DNA from: Symmachiella macrocystis
GTDB taxonomy: Bacteria; Planctomycetota; Planctomycetia; Planctomycetales; Planctomycetaceae
NCBI RefSeq assembly: GCF_007860075.1
Contig: NZ_SJPP01000002.1
Span: 868,001-932,000, forward strand
Length of the DNA stretch: 64,000 nt
Reading direction: 5' to 3'
The translations under genes and the position numbers were made by a program. Below are positions 43,367 through 51,883 of the stretch, one piece after another. Under the pieces are notes generated by a model. It saw nothing but the letters and a program-made list of their open reading frames with translations, had not been told where the DNA came from and ran no database searches. Positions within the stretch are counted from its first letter, which is position 1. Every line of letters begins with the position of its first letter.

Positions 43367-44764
43367 GTGTCGAACGAAGCGCTGGATGCTTTCATTAATT
43401 TTGCATATTTGATTGCCGCGATCTTTTTTATCGTGGGACTCAAGGGGCTGACACACCCTCGGACTGCGGTGCGGGGAAACTATCTAGGCGGCACAGGCAT
43501 GCTGATCGCCGTAGTGGCGACGCTGCTGCATCGCGATATCGTCGATCCCAAGCTCATATTTGCGGGCATTGCCATCGGGGCGGTGATCGGCGGGGTTTTG
43601 GCCGTTAAAATCGACATGAAGGTCGTCCCACAATTGGTAGCGACCTTTAACGGTTTCGGCGGAATCGCTTCGGTATTCGTGGCCGGCGCCGAAGCAGTTC
43701 GCGATACGGAGTCTGAGGTGGTTGCCACACAGACGTTAGTGGCACTGGTCGCCTCGGGAATCATTGGCGCGGTAACGTTTTGGGGGTCGCTGGTCGCCAT
43801 TGGCAAGTTCAGCGAGTTGGATTTTCTGGATCGCCTGAAATTCCCCGTAGGGCAATGGCTGAATGCCTTTCTCGCCCTGCTGCTACTCCTTCCCGCCGCT
43901 TGGTGCATCAACGGGACGCAACCGGTTATGGCCTACTGGCTGGTGGTATTGGTCGCTTCGATCCTGGGTGTCTCACTGGTAGTGCGAATCGGGGGCGCCG
44001 ATATGCCGGTCGTCGTGGCGTTGTTGAATTCGCTCTCCGGCTTGGCCGCGGCTGCGACGGGATTTGTACTGCAGAATAATATCTTGATCATCACCGGGGC
44101 GTTGGTCGGTGCGTCGGGTTTGATTTTGACGCAGATTATGTGTCGCGCCATGAATCGCACGCTTGTGAGTGTGTTGTTCACCTCATTTGGAACGGATGGG
44201 TCCTCCTCGCAAGATGACGCGGGCTTGTATGCGACGACCAAATCGACCAGCGCCGACGAAGTGGCGATGATGCTGGATACCGCGCGACGAGTGGTGATTG
44301 TGCCGGGATACGGCATGGCGGTCGCTCAAGCGCAGCACGCGGTCCGCGACCTGTCCGATCTGCTGGAGTCCCGTGGCATCACTGTCGAATTCGGCATTCA
44401 CCCCGTTGCCGGACGTATGCCGGGCCACATGAACGTTCTGTTGGCCGAAGCCAATATCCGCTACGACCAAATGCTGGAAATGCAGAAAATCAATCCGACA
44501 CTGGCACAGGTCGACATGGTGATCGTGATCGGCGCCAATGACGTCGTCAATCCATCGGCCCGCACTGATCCCAGCTCCCCGATTGCCGGCATGCCCATCA
44601 TCGATGTCGACAAGGCCCGCACGGTGGTCGTCATCAAACGCAGCCTCAGCCCGGGTTTCGCCGGAATCGCCAACCCGCTGTTCGCCGCTGAAAACACGCT
44701 GATGCTATTTGGAGACGGTCGACAGGCAGTCCAGGATCTCGTCGCGGCGATTGAAGAGGGGTGA
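43367..44764 (+). CDS. pntB: NAD(P) transhydrogenase subunit beta
   Basis: A 465-residue protein with about nine membrane helices followed by the NADP-binding domain III: VVIVPGYGMAVAQAQHAV (NADP loop), GIHPVAGRMPGHMNVLLAEA, VIGANDVVNPSART and VVVIKRSLSPGFAGI. It completes the transhydrogenase. The start is GTG at 43367 with a GAGAA-type site. A weak hairpin TGGTA-tttt-TACCA and a T-rich run follow the stop near 44767-44800, possibly the operon terminator. Confidence 0.96.
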   Translation: MSNEALDAFINFAYLIAAIFFIVGLKGLTHPRTAVRGNYLGGTGMLIAVVATLLHRDIVDPKLIFAGIAIGAVIGGVLAVKIDMKVVPQLVATFNGFGGIASVFVAGAEAVRDTESEVVATQTLVALVASGIIGAVTFWGSLVAIGKFSELDFLDRLKFPVGQWLNAFLALLLLLPAAWCINGTQPVMAYWLVVLVASILGVSLVVRIGGADMPVVVALLNSLSGLAAAATGFVLQNNILIITGALVGASGLILTQIMCRAMNRTLVSVLFTSFGTDGSSSQDDAGLYATTKSTSADEVAMMLDTARRVVIVPGYGMAVAQAQHAVRDLSDLLESRGITVEFGIHPVAGRMPGHMNVLLAEANIRYDQMLEMQKINPTLAQVDMVIVIGANDVVNPSARTDPSSPIAGMPIIDVDKARTVVVIKRSLSPGFAGIANPLFAAENTLMLFGDGRQAVQDLVAAIEEG

Positions 44765-45007
44765 TACTGGTATTTTTACCAATTCTCCCGCTTTTTTAAG
44801 CAAAACAGGCTCGCCTTGCAGAGCGCCCAACGAAAAACTTGGCCAATTCCACTTTTCTTGTTCCGTCGTCGTGCGTAAGATTGGACAGGACCGGTACATA
44901 ACGGTTCTCACCTTCCTACCGAGCGCCCCGAATCACAGTGTACTCGCAGCTGATTCCGCTCGAATTCTTGCCCGGAAAGCCTACGGCGCGATGATCGCGC
45001 CCGAAAA

Positions 45008-46330
45008 ATGAACACCGATACGACAGCTGAATTACATCCCGACCCTCCCGCTACTATCTACAATCGAACATTCTGGACCTGTTACGTCTCCAATGTGCTG
45101 TTGGTGACTGCCAATGCGCTGACGTTCCGATTTGCCGAGTTTGTCGCATTTTTAGGGGGCGATGAAGCTACCGCTGGAGCGATTGTCGGTGTCGGCATGC
45201 TGGCGGCTGTCATTTGTCGGTTCGGAATCGGGCAAGCCATCGACCATTACGGCACGCGGCTGCTTTGGCGGTTGTCCTCGGTATGCTTGGCGATCAGCAG
45301 CCTGCTGTTTTTGGCTCCTGACCAACTGAGTTGGACCATCTATCCCGTGCGGATTTTGTTCGCCGTCAGCATGGCTTGCATGTTTTCCTGTTCGATCGTT
45401 TACGTCCAAGGAATCGTACCCGCCCACCGTCGAACGGAAGTCATCGCCAGCCTGGGAAGCAGCGGTTTCGTTGGCATGATTATCGGCCCCTTGGTGGGAG
45501 ACTTGGTCTTCACCACCCTTCCCTCCGGTTGGCCGCAGTTCTCCGCTTTATTTGGGACCGCCGCCGCATTGTCGACTGCGTATTTCTTGATTGTCTACCG
45601 TCTCACTCAGAATGATCGCCATACCCAACCCCCGCAAAGCATTGCCGCCCACAAGCTATTGATTCAATACTGGCCCGGTCAAATTTTACTGATTGCCGTG
45701 GTGCTGGGAGCGGCGTTGACGATTCCCACCGTGTTTCTCACCCGCTATGCAACGCATTTGGGATTAGCAGGCATCGGCACGTTTTTCTTGGCCTACGCCG
45801 GCTGCGCATTCACCTGCCGTGTCTTAGCCGCTCGCTGGATGGAATTGATCGGGTTGCGCCGCGTGATTTTGATCGGCATGGCCGCTTTGGGCAGCGGACA
45901 ACTGCTGTTGTTGCTCGTCAGTAAAGAATGGCACTTTTTGCTACCGGCCGCCGTCTGCGGCGTGGGACACGCACTGTTGTTTCCAGTGGTCGTCTCGGTC
46001 GGTTCGGGCTGTTTCCCGCTCGCCAATCGCGGCACGGGGACCACGTTGATTTTGGGATTCACCGAAGTGGGCATCTTCATTGCTGCCCCCGTGTTGGGAA
46101 TGATCATCGACGAATTCGGATTCGCGACGATGTTCACAGCAACCGGTATCACGACCTTGGCATTCGGTGCGGTCTATTTTTTGTCGACGGAACAAGAGCG
46201 CGAAGTCGTTGCCGACGAACAGAACGCCGCCGCCCCATATTCAACCGCAGAAGATCCGATCGCCGCGCCGACCACAGCTGCCAAAACCCCCTGTGGAGAG
46301 CCGGTCACCTCAGTCTGCCGGTCCGCTTAA
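45008..46330 (+). CDS. Major facilitator superfamily transporter
   Basis: A 440-residue protein with about 12 membrane segments in two halves. The MFS loop motif between TM2 and TM3 appears as GIGQAIDHYGTRLLWRLSS, and VQGIVPAHRRTEVIASLGSSG resembles the TM4-5 region of drug and sugar exporters. Its C-terminal ~55 residues are hydrophilic. Substrate is not predictable. It sits alone, 243 bp after pntB, and converges on the small gene at 46439. Confidence 0.88.
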   Translation: MNTDTTAELHPDPPATIYNRTFWTCYVSNVLLVTANALTFRFAEFVAFLGGDEATAGAIVGVGMLAAVICRFGIGQAIDHYGTRLLWRLSSVCLAISSLLFLAPDQLSWTIYPVRILFAVSMACMFSCSIVYVQGIVPAHRRTEVIASLGSSGFVGMIIGPLVGDLVFTTLPSGWPQFSALFGTAAALSTAYFLIVYRLTQNDRHTQPPQSIAAHKLLIQYWPGQILLIAVVLGAALTIPTVFLTRYATHLGLAGIGTFFLAYAGCAFTCRVLAARWMELIGLRRVILIGMAALGSGQLLLLLVSKEWHFLLPAAVCGVGHALLFPVVVSVGSGCFPLANRGTGTTLILGFTEVGIFIAAPVLGMIIDEFGFATMFTATGITTLAFGAVYFLSTEQEREVVADEQNAAAPYSTAEDPIAAPTTAAKTPCGEPVTSVCRSA

Positions 46331-46438
46331 GCCAGCGCACAGTATCTGTCGCAGGGAACTAAACGGCCGACGACGCGTTTCTTCAGCACCATCTGCTGCC
46401 GGCGCTCGACTTGACCCCACCGTTCTATGGGATCAATG

Positions 46439-46870
46439 CTAGTTTGCCGGAGCACCGCCTTCTGGTGCTGGTTGTTCGCCGATATAAAAGACATCGTCCA
46501 CCAGGCCGTCTTCTCCATGCGAACCGTAGTAGACGTAAATCTCCCGATTCTGTATCAAGCCCTTGAATTCGTACCGGTCCATTCGTTCCGCCAACAATTT
46601 ATTCGCGCCGATTTTATCATTTTTCTCATGAATGGAGTGGCCGGTCACAAGTTTGGCTACGTCTTCGTCCGTCAACGATTCGCCACTCTCTTCGGCAGCC
46701 TGAAACGCATCCATGACTGCTTGGTAATTGCTGTTGTAGGTCGATCGGGCCTTAAACTCATAGAACGCGAGGCCGACGAGAATGAGAATCCCACCCCAGA
46801 TAATCGCCATTTCAACCGGCGACCGGGATTTGGAACTGCCTGACTTTTTCCTGCTTCGCGAATTGCTCAT
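46439..46870 (-). CDS. Single-pass membrane protein, unknown function
   Basis: A 143-residue protein: a basic Ser/Arg/Lys-rich N-terminal tail (MSNSRSRKKSGSSKSRSP), one membrane helix (VEMAIIWGGILILVGLAFYE) and an outside-facing domain of about 90 residues with a YEFKGLIQNREIYVYYG segment, ending in Pro/Gly/Ala-rich sequence. The orientation is inferred from the positive N terminus. The frame opens at 46897, but the ATG at 46870 gives the basic tail directly and has AGAAG upstream. No family is recognised; it looks lineage-specific. Confidence 0.65.
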   Translation of the reverse strand: MSNSRSRKKSGSSKSRSPVEMAIIWGGILILVGLAFYEFKARSTYNSNYQAVMDAFQAAEESGESLTDEDVAKLVTGHSIHEKNDKIGANKLLAERMDRYEFKGLIQNREIYVYYGSHGEDGLVDDVFYIGEQPAPEGGAPAN

Positions 46871-47054
46871 CGTGCTGCTTCTAGTTGGACGGTGCAAAAA
46901 AAGGGTAACAGCGAATCATGCAACAGCTCCGTCGACGCCAGACGTGCAGTTGGGCCATGGGTGCCGCAGGCAATGAACGAAGATGCTCTTGTCTGCGCAG
47001 CGCCGCACCTTTCTACCCGGAGAAACTTCCGCAGGGAACGAATCATTCACGGAT

Positions 47055-47345
47055 TCATTTGTTGGTCTTGGGCCGTGGACGATGTATCCCGCCTTCGACT
47101 TCTTTGACCACTTCAGCCAAAATGGCCGGATCCGCCTGAGCGACAACATGATCGACACGGCTTTGGGGAACTCCCAATCGTAACATCGTTTCGCTAGCCT
47201 TTTCCCACAAGGTCGCGCGCTTCTTTTTGCCTTCCGCCAGAAAAAGATTTGTGACCAACTCGCTCAAGCGCTGCTGGTCAATTTGCTCTCGATTGTCGTA
47301 AAACCGTTTAATGACTTTTTGTTGATATTTAGAGCGGTCAGCCAT
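47055..47345 (-). CDS. Small soluble helical protein, unknown function
   Basis: A 96-residue, mostly helical, basic protein (MADRSKYQQKVIKRFYDNRE; LSELVTNLFLAEGKKKRATL; WEKASETMLRLGVPQSRVDH). No membrane segments or known motifs. The Lys/Arg-rich patch could bind nucleic acid, but that is conjecture. It appears conserved-looking in composition and has its own upstream region. It is read leftward between a small membrane protein gene and gcvT. Confidence 0.65.
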   Translation of the reverse strand: MADRSKYQQKVIKRFYDNREQIDQQRLSELVTNLFLAEGKKKRATLWEKASETMLRLGVPQSRVDHVVAQADPAILAEVVKEVEGGIHRPRPKTNK

Positions 47346-47671
47346 GGAATGTTCTTTCGCGTCGCCAATTTAGAAATCATCATGATTTCGGCTTCCTTGA
47401 ATCAAGGAAGCCGCAAGGAAATCCCCAGGCGGATCGCCATCGCCCGCCGGGGACCGTTTAGGTTACCAATATCGGTTCGAGAATTCGAGAAGTTTGGCCC
47501 CAAGGCTGCGCGTTTTCTCCTCACGCAAGATCAGGCAATTCTCTTGTGATCCGGCAAATTTCATGACCTTTTTCGATTTTGCCGATCAGCGGCGAGTTGG
47601 AGACCTGTATAGGCCTCGCCGTGCACCACACGAACTATGCCACCGCTGGTGTCGATGGATGACAGGATTCC
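47346..47671. other. Intergenic region with one perfect hairpin
   Basis: It separates gcvT from the small gene at 47055-47345. Apart from the 11-bp hairpin at 47389-47413, no gene or repeat was seen. Confidence 0.45.
47389..47413. other. Perfect 11-bp stem-loop
   Basis: CGGCTTCCTTG pairs fully with CAAGGAAGCCG around AAT. On the minus strand it is downstream of gcvT and 44 bp upstream of the next gene; a T-run does not follow, so it is either a Rho-assisted terminator or a protein site. Confidence 0.6.
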
Positions 47672-48760
47672 TTACGGTTTTGAACGCCGATAAAACGGCA
47701 AAGCGACGACGGTCGCCAATGCCCGCTTTCCACGAATGTCGACTTCAAGCACTGTACCGACATCTGACCGCGACTGGTCAATGTAGCCCATAGCAATCGA
47801 TTTTTGCAGCGTAGGCGAGAACGTTCCGGAAGTGACTTCTCCGATTTTAGCGTCCCCTATCAGTAATTCAGCACCTTCGCGGGCAATGCGGCGGCCTTCC
47901 AGCTCTAAGCCTACGCGTTTACGCCGGTCCGTAATTTCTTTGGCGGCAGCCAGGGCCGGTTGGCCGATGAAATCACCGACATCCAATTTCACAGCGAATC
48001 CCAACCCCGCAGTGTAGGGATCGATCTGTTCATTCAGCTCATGCCCATACAACGGCATGGCGGATTCTAAACGAAGCGTGTCACGGCACCCCAGTCCGGC
48101 CGGAAGCAACCCCTGCTCTTTCCCGTCAGCAATCAACGTTTCCCACAATTCCACTGCTTGTTCGTTGCTGACAATCACCTCGAACCCATCTTCGCCGGTG
48201 TAACCGGTGCGGCTGACCAGCCCGGGATGCCCCAACACTGACGTTTCAACCGCGGTGTAGTATCCCATTTCGGCAAGATCGACTCCCACGTGTGGGGAAA
48301 GGATCTCTAAGGCCAGCGGGCCTTGGATCGCCAGCATGAATTGCTGTAGTGTTGCATCGTCGACTTCCACGTCGAAGCCTTCACGAAAGTTTTCGATCCA
48401 ACTGACAATTTTTTCGCGATTCGAAGCATTGACCACGAGTAGATAGAAATCCGGAAACCGATACACCAGCACATCGTCTAAAATACCACCCGCGTCATTG
48501 GTGACGAGCGCATAACGCACTTGGCCGACTTCCATCGAAATCACGTCGTTGGTGACGATCGAATCCAACACCACCGCCGCATCGGGTCCGCGAAAATAAA
48601 TGCGTCCCATGTGTGCAATGTCGAACACCCCCGCTGCTTGCCGGACGGCGTTATGTTCATCGATGATCGTCGAATACTGCACGGGCATATCCCAGCCCGC
48701 AAAGTCGACCATACGGCCTCCGGCAGCAACATGCCAAGCATGACAAGCGGTTTCATTCAC
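47672..48760 (-). CDS. gcvT: Aminomethyltransferase (glycine cleavage T protein)
   Basis: A 362-residue GcvT: AAGGRMVDFAGWDMPVQYST at the start, GVFDIAHMGRIYFRGPDA, the folate-contact NDAGGILDDVLVYRF, GYTGEDGFEVIV and LGCRDTLRLESAMPLYGHEL, where Arg/Glu contact tetrahydrofolate. It takes the aminomethyl group from lipoylated H protein to form methylene-THF and ammonia. GcvH and GcvP are not in the window. It lies 128 bp downstream of holA on the same strand. The DxxGGILDD motif separates it from YgfZ-type paralogs. Confidence 0.95.
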   Translation of the reverse strand: MNETACHAWHVAAGGRMVDFAGWDMPVQYSTIIDEHNAVRQAAGVFDIAHMGRIYFRGPDAAVVLDSIVTNDVISMEVGQVRYALVTNDAGGILDDVLVYRFPDFYLLVVNASNREKIVSWIENFREGFDVEVDDATLQQFMLAIQGPLALEILSPHVGVDLAEMGYYTAVETSVLGHPGLVSRTGYTGEDGFEVIVSNEQAVELWETLIADGKEQGLLPAGLGCRDTLRLESAMPLYGHELNEQIDPYTAGLGFAVKLDVGDFIGQPALAAAKEITDRRKRVGLELEGRRIAREGAELLIGDAKIGEVTSGTFSPTLQKSIAMGYIDQSRSDVGTVLEVDIRGKRALATVVALPFYRRSKP

Positions 48761-48888
48761 AACGAGATTCCATTTCGTTTAAGTTCTTTTAATCGACGAT
48801 GCCAAGATAAATCACTGGAGAGTGATCGTCAACGCGACGGCGATGATCGTTACCCGGTAACGCCGTCTCGTCGCCCTTTTCAAAACAC

Positions 48889-49896
48889 TCAAGTGCCCGC
48901 GCGACCACCCAACCGCAACAGCAACTGCTCCAACACCGCCCGCTCGGACAAAGCGCTGCTTCCCTTGAGGTCCATATCCGCGTCCGCTAGCCAACCGTAG
49001 ATCTTCTCCGCACGGGGGCGGCCGATTCTCCGCATATAGGAGACGATCTTCCCCACGACAAATGGTTGCATTCCCGTCGACTTGAGCGCATCGGCCAACG
49101 GCATACCGTGCCGGGAAATCTCCGTCGCCTTAGCGATGCGGCGATACGTATAATTGATGCCCCCCAACAACTTCATGGGAGCTTCCCCAGCGGCCAAAAG
49201 TTTATCCAACAATCCGATCGCCTGTCCGACATGGCCATCGCGAACTGCATCCAGCATGGCCCAGGTCGTCTCCGCGCGCCACCCCCCGACCAGAATCCGC
49301 ACCGCTTCAGCGTCAATGTTTTCAGTCTCACCGACATACGTCGACAGTTTGTCCAACTCGGTGTCCAACTGCGCCAAACTGGTTCCGGCCAGTTCGACCA
49401 AGATCTGCGCCGCTGGGCCGTCAATGGTCTTGCCATACTTCTGCCGCGCGTGGGCGGAAATCCACCGCGGCACTTGCGCCGGCTTGAGCGCTGCGCAATT
49501 GATGTCCAATCCGACCTTGGCAACTTTCTTGGCTAGCTTTGTATTCTTGGGCCAAGACTTGAGATCTAAAACTAGCACCGATTTTTTCGCCGGTTTGTCG
49601 AGATACTTTTCCAAACCAGCGCGATAGCTCGAGACAAATTCGTCCGCAGTCTCGACGATCACCAACCGGCAATCGCTCCACATCGACACCGTGCGCAGTT
49701 CGTCCAACACCCGCACCAATTCGGCATCATTGCCGGTAAAGCGGGTGGGTAGCGCATCTTCGTCTTCGTGCCCCAAAACCTGATCGGCAACCACCTTGAG
49801 CGCCGCCGATTTCAGGTATTGCTCCGCTCCATAAATTGCAACTACGGTTCCGTGATCTTGCTTGGCCGGAGATTTCAGGTATTCAATCGCATCCAT
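48889..49896 (-). CDS. holA: DNA polymerase III subunit delta
   Basis: A 335-residue HolA-family clamp-loader subunit. It begins AIEYLKSPAKQDHGTVVAIYG with the EQYLKSAALKVVADQVLG helix, has the LRTVSMWSDCRLVIVETADE stretch corresponding to the central AAA+-like strand, and the C-terminal collar domain (GGINYTYRRIAKATEI). HolA opens the sliding clamp in the clamp loader complex. Similarity is low, as usual for this family, but the domain order and length fit. It follows the DUF1761 gene by 18 bp. Confidence 0.85.
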   Translation of the reverse strand: MDAIEYLKSPAKQDHGTVVAIYGAEQYLKSAALKVVADQVLGHEDEDALPTRFTGNDAELVRVLDELRTVSMWSDCRLVIVETADEFVSSYRAGLEKYLDKPAKKSVLVLDLKSWPKNTKLAKKVAKVGLDINCAALKPAQVPRWISAHARQKYGKTIDGPAAQILVELAGTSLAQLDTELDKLSTYVGETENIDAEAVRILVGGWRAETTWAMLDAVRDGHVGQAIGLLDKLLAAGEAPMKLLGGINYTYRRIAKATEISRHGMPLADALKSTGMQPFVVGKIVSYMRRIGRPRAEKIYGWLADADMDLKGSSALSERAVLEQLLLRLGGRAGT

Positions 49897-49914
49897 ATTA
49901 TTTCTTGCGGCGCA

Positions 49915-50325
49915 TTAACCCCATACGCCGATGATGCCCCCCATGATGGTCAGCAACACAACACGATATCCGACTTGAATCAAAAACAACTCCAGCGAGT
50001 TGCCGCTGAACAGGTAATCGGAAAACATTGAAGTCGCCACGATGCCTACCCCTAAAATGAATCCTAAGCGGGCCCCCCGAAACAAGCTGGGATCGCCCAA
50101 GGCGTTGATCAATATCGCCAAAATAATGGCTGTGAAAAATGTACTCACAAACGTCAGAGACATCGCCACCGCCGGGCTACCTAGTTCATTCTTCGACTTG
50201 CCGATCGCCGCTAACCAACTGCGGCCAAAGCCGGACGCCGAATACCACCACCCGCCCAACATGAAACTAGCGAGGGTGGCCACCAGCACGGCCCAATAAT
50301 TCACGTGCAAAATATGGTAATACAT
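49915..50325 (-). CDS. DUF1761 family membrane protein
   Basis: A 136-residue protein with four membrane helices: WAVLVATLASFMLGGWWYSA, LTFVSTFFTAIILAILIN, GARLGFILGVGIVATSMFSD and IQVGYRVVLLTIMGGIIGVW. The GGWWYS and N-terminal HVNYWAVL motifs are typical of DUF1761, whose function is unknown. The frame is open to 50376, but GGAG precedes the ATG at 50325. It is immediately upstream of holA (18 bp), although a functional link is unlikely. Confidence 0.85.
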   Translation of the reverse strand: MYYHILHVNYWAVLVATLASFMLGGWWYSASGFGRSWLAAIGKSKNELGSPAVAMSLTFVSTFFTAIILAILINALGDPSLFRGARLGFILGVGIVATSMFSDYLFSGNSLELFLIQVGYRVVLLTIMGGIIGVWG

Positions 50326-50473
50326 CAAGGTATCTCCGCAGGAAATGGTGCGTCTATTCAAGCAAAGCTGTGACAATCCTCTTTACATACCCTGCCGACA
50401 CAATTCGAGCAAGCATCAGTTGCCGCAAACTTCGGATTTCGCCAGACGAGTTGCATCGACCCGCAAAATCAGC

Positions 50474-51421
50474 TCAGCGTGAGAACGCAGTTGCCAACGC
50501 ACGAATGTGCTCCGGCCCCGTGCGACAACACCCGCCGATAAGCCGCGCTCCCGCCGCACGCCAACGCTGGGCCGCTCGCACAAAATCATCGCAGCTTGCC
50601 GTGCCGGTCCAACACCGGCGGCCCGCATCCCATGTTTCTCCAGAATTGGGATAAACCACGATCGGCTTGTCGGTCTGCGTACGCAAATTCTCAATCAATG
50701 GCTCCACGAATTGTGGAGCCGTGCAGTTGACGCCGATTCCCACCACTTGTGGCACCTCATCCAGCAATTGACCACAGTCCGCTATACGTTCGCCGTGACA
50801 GATGTGTTGTTCATCCCGGCACGAAAAACTCAACCAAACTGGAGTCCCCGGTACCTCAGCCAACACCTGCACTAGCGCTTGGGCTTCCAGCAACGAAGGA
50901 ATCGTTTCGCAGGCCAACAGGTCCGCATTACTGGCGGCAAATTGGTGTATTCGCTGGCGATGAAAATCGGCAAGTTGCGTCTGGCTCAATCCGTAGTCAC
51001 CGGTGTATTCCGAACCGTCGTGCCGATACGCGCCATACGGACCAATCGAAGCCGCAATCAAAGGAACCGGTTGGGCGGAGCTTCGTGGTGGATCGCCTAC
51101 GAAAAATTGCCGTGCTTCAACAGCCATACGAACTGCGAGATCCAATCTCTCCGCCGCCTGCTGCGAATTCAAACCTGCTTCCAAGAGGCCCGGTATCGTG
51201 GCTTGATAGGTCGCCGTGATCAAGCAGTCTGCACCGGCCCTCAAGTAGTCCAAGTGCAATTGCCGAATGGCTTGCGGGGCGTCCGACAACAGGCGCGCGG
51301 ACCACAGCGGACCGCTGATATCATACCCTCGTTGCTGCATTTCCGTGGCCAATGCTCCATCCAGCAACAACGGATCGTCGATGTCGAGTCGATCGATGAT
51401 TTCCGGGATGGTACGATGCAT
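50474..51421 (-). CDS. Homocysteine S-methyltransferase family protein
   Basis: A 315-residue zinc methyltransferase (MmuM/Hcy-S-methyltransferase type): LLLDGALATEMQQRGYD, NADLLACETIPSLLEAQALV, VGIGVNCTAPQFVEPL and the paired zinc cysteines in ARLIGGCCRTGPEHIRAL. Enzymes of this family methylate homocysteine with S-methylmethionine or similar donors; betaine-type donors cannot be excluded. It is divergent from the 2-oxoacid oxidoreductase operon. Confidence 0.92.
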   Translation of the reverse strand: MHRTIPEIIDRLDIDDPLLLDGALATEMQQRGYDISGPLWSARLLSDAPQAIRQLHLDYLRAGADCLITATYQATIPGLLEAGLNSQQAAERLDLAVRMAVEARQFFVGDPPRSSAQPVPLIAASIGPYGAYRHDGSEYTGDYGLSQTQLADFHRQRIHQFAASNADLLACETIPSLLEAQALVQVLAEVPGTPVWLSFSCRDEQHICHGERIADCGQLLDEVPQVVGIGVNCTAPQFVEPLIENLRTQTDKPIVVYPNSGETWDAGRRCWTGTASCDDFVRAAQRWRAAGARLIGGCCRTGPEHIRALATAFSR

Positions 51422-51883
51422 CGACCAACGCTCCCGCGAAAAAAGTGCTGGGGAGGAGTACAGATATCCGGACCGGTCAACCTCACATATTCTTCAAACA
51501 ACGACTTCCGTTATTATAAACAGTGGCGGTCGAGTTACGGAATCAACCGGTCGACGCAGGTTGCCAGTGACATGGAATTTGAGGTTGCAGGCAGCGTTTT
51601 TCATGGCACAGAGAAGAAAGACTCGCCAGCCAGCCTGGCGTTAGCTACAATAGCGAACTGAGACTCCATCGTTGCGGCAGGGCTGACAAAAACCTGTTGC
51701 CGAATTTATACAACAGCGATTCAACATAAGACGCTCACCACGACGAGCTGTTTGAAGACACAGAAGGATTTTTATTTCAGAGCGAACCTGGCATCGTTTG
51801 ATGTGACATAATCCGGCGCGCCGTGCTTCACGTGAAGCAGTGCTTTTCCGGATAATTCATTCATGGGAAGGGATGTGGCATAT
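51422..51883. other. Divergent intergenic region with a palindrome
   Basis: Between the homocysteine methyltransferase (leftward) and the ferredoxin oxidoreductase operon (rightward). It contains the palindrome at 51825-51838 and a possible -10 box CATAAT at 51807-51812. No gene is seen. Confidence 0.45.
51825..51838. promoter_or_regulatory. 14-bp perfect palindrome upstream of the 2-oxoacid oxidoreductase
   Basis: GCTTCAC/GTGAAGC is a perfect inverted repeat. If CATAAT at 51807-51812 is the -10 box, the palindrome overlaps the transcribed start region, which would fit a repressor site. No homologous second site was found in the window. Confidence 0.4.
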
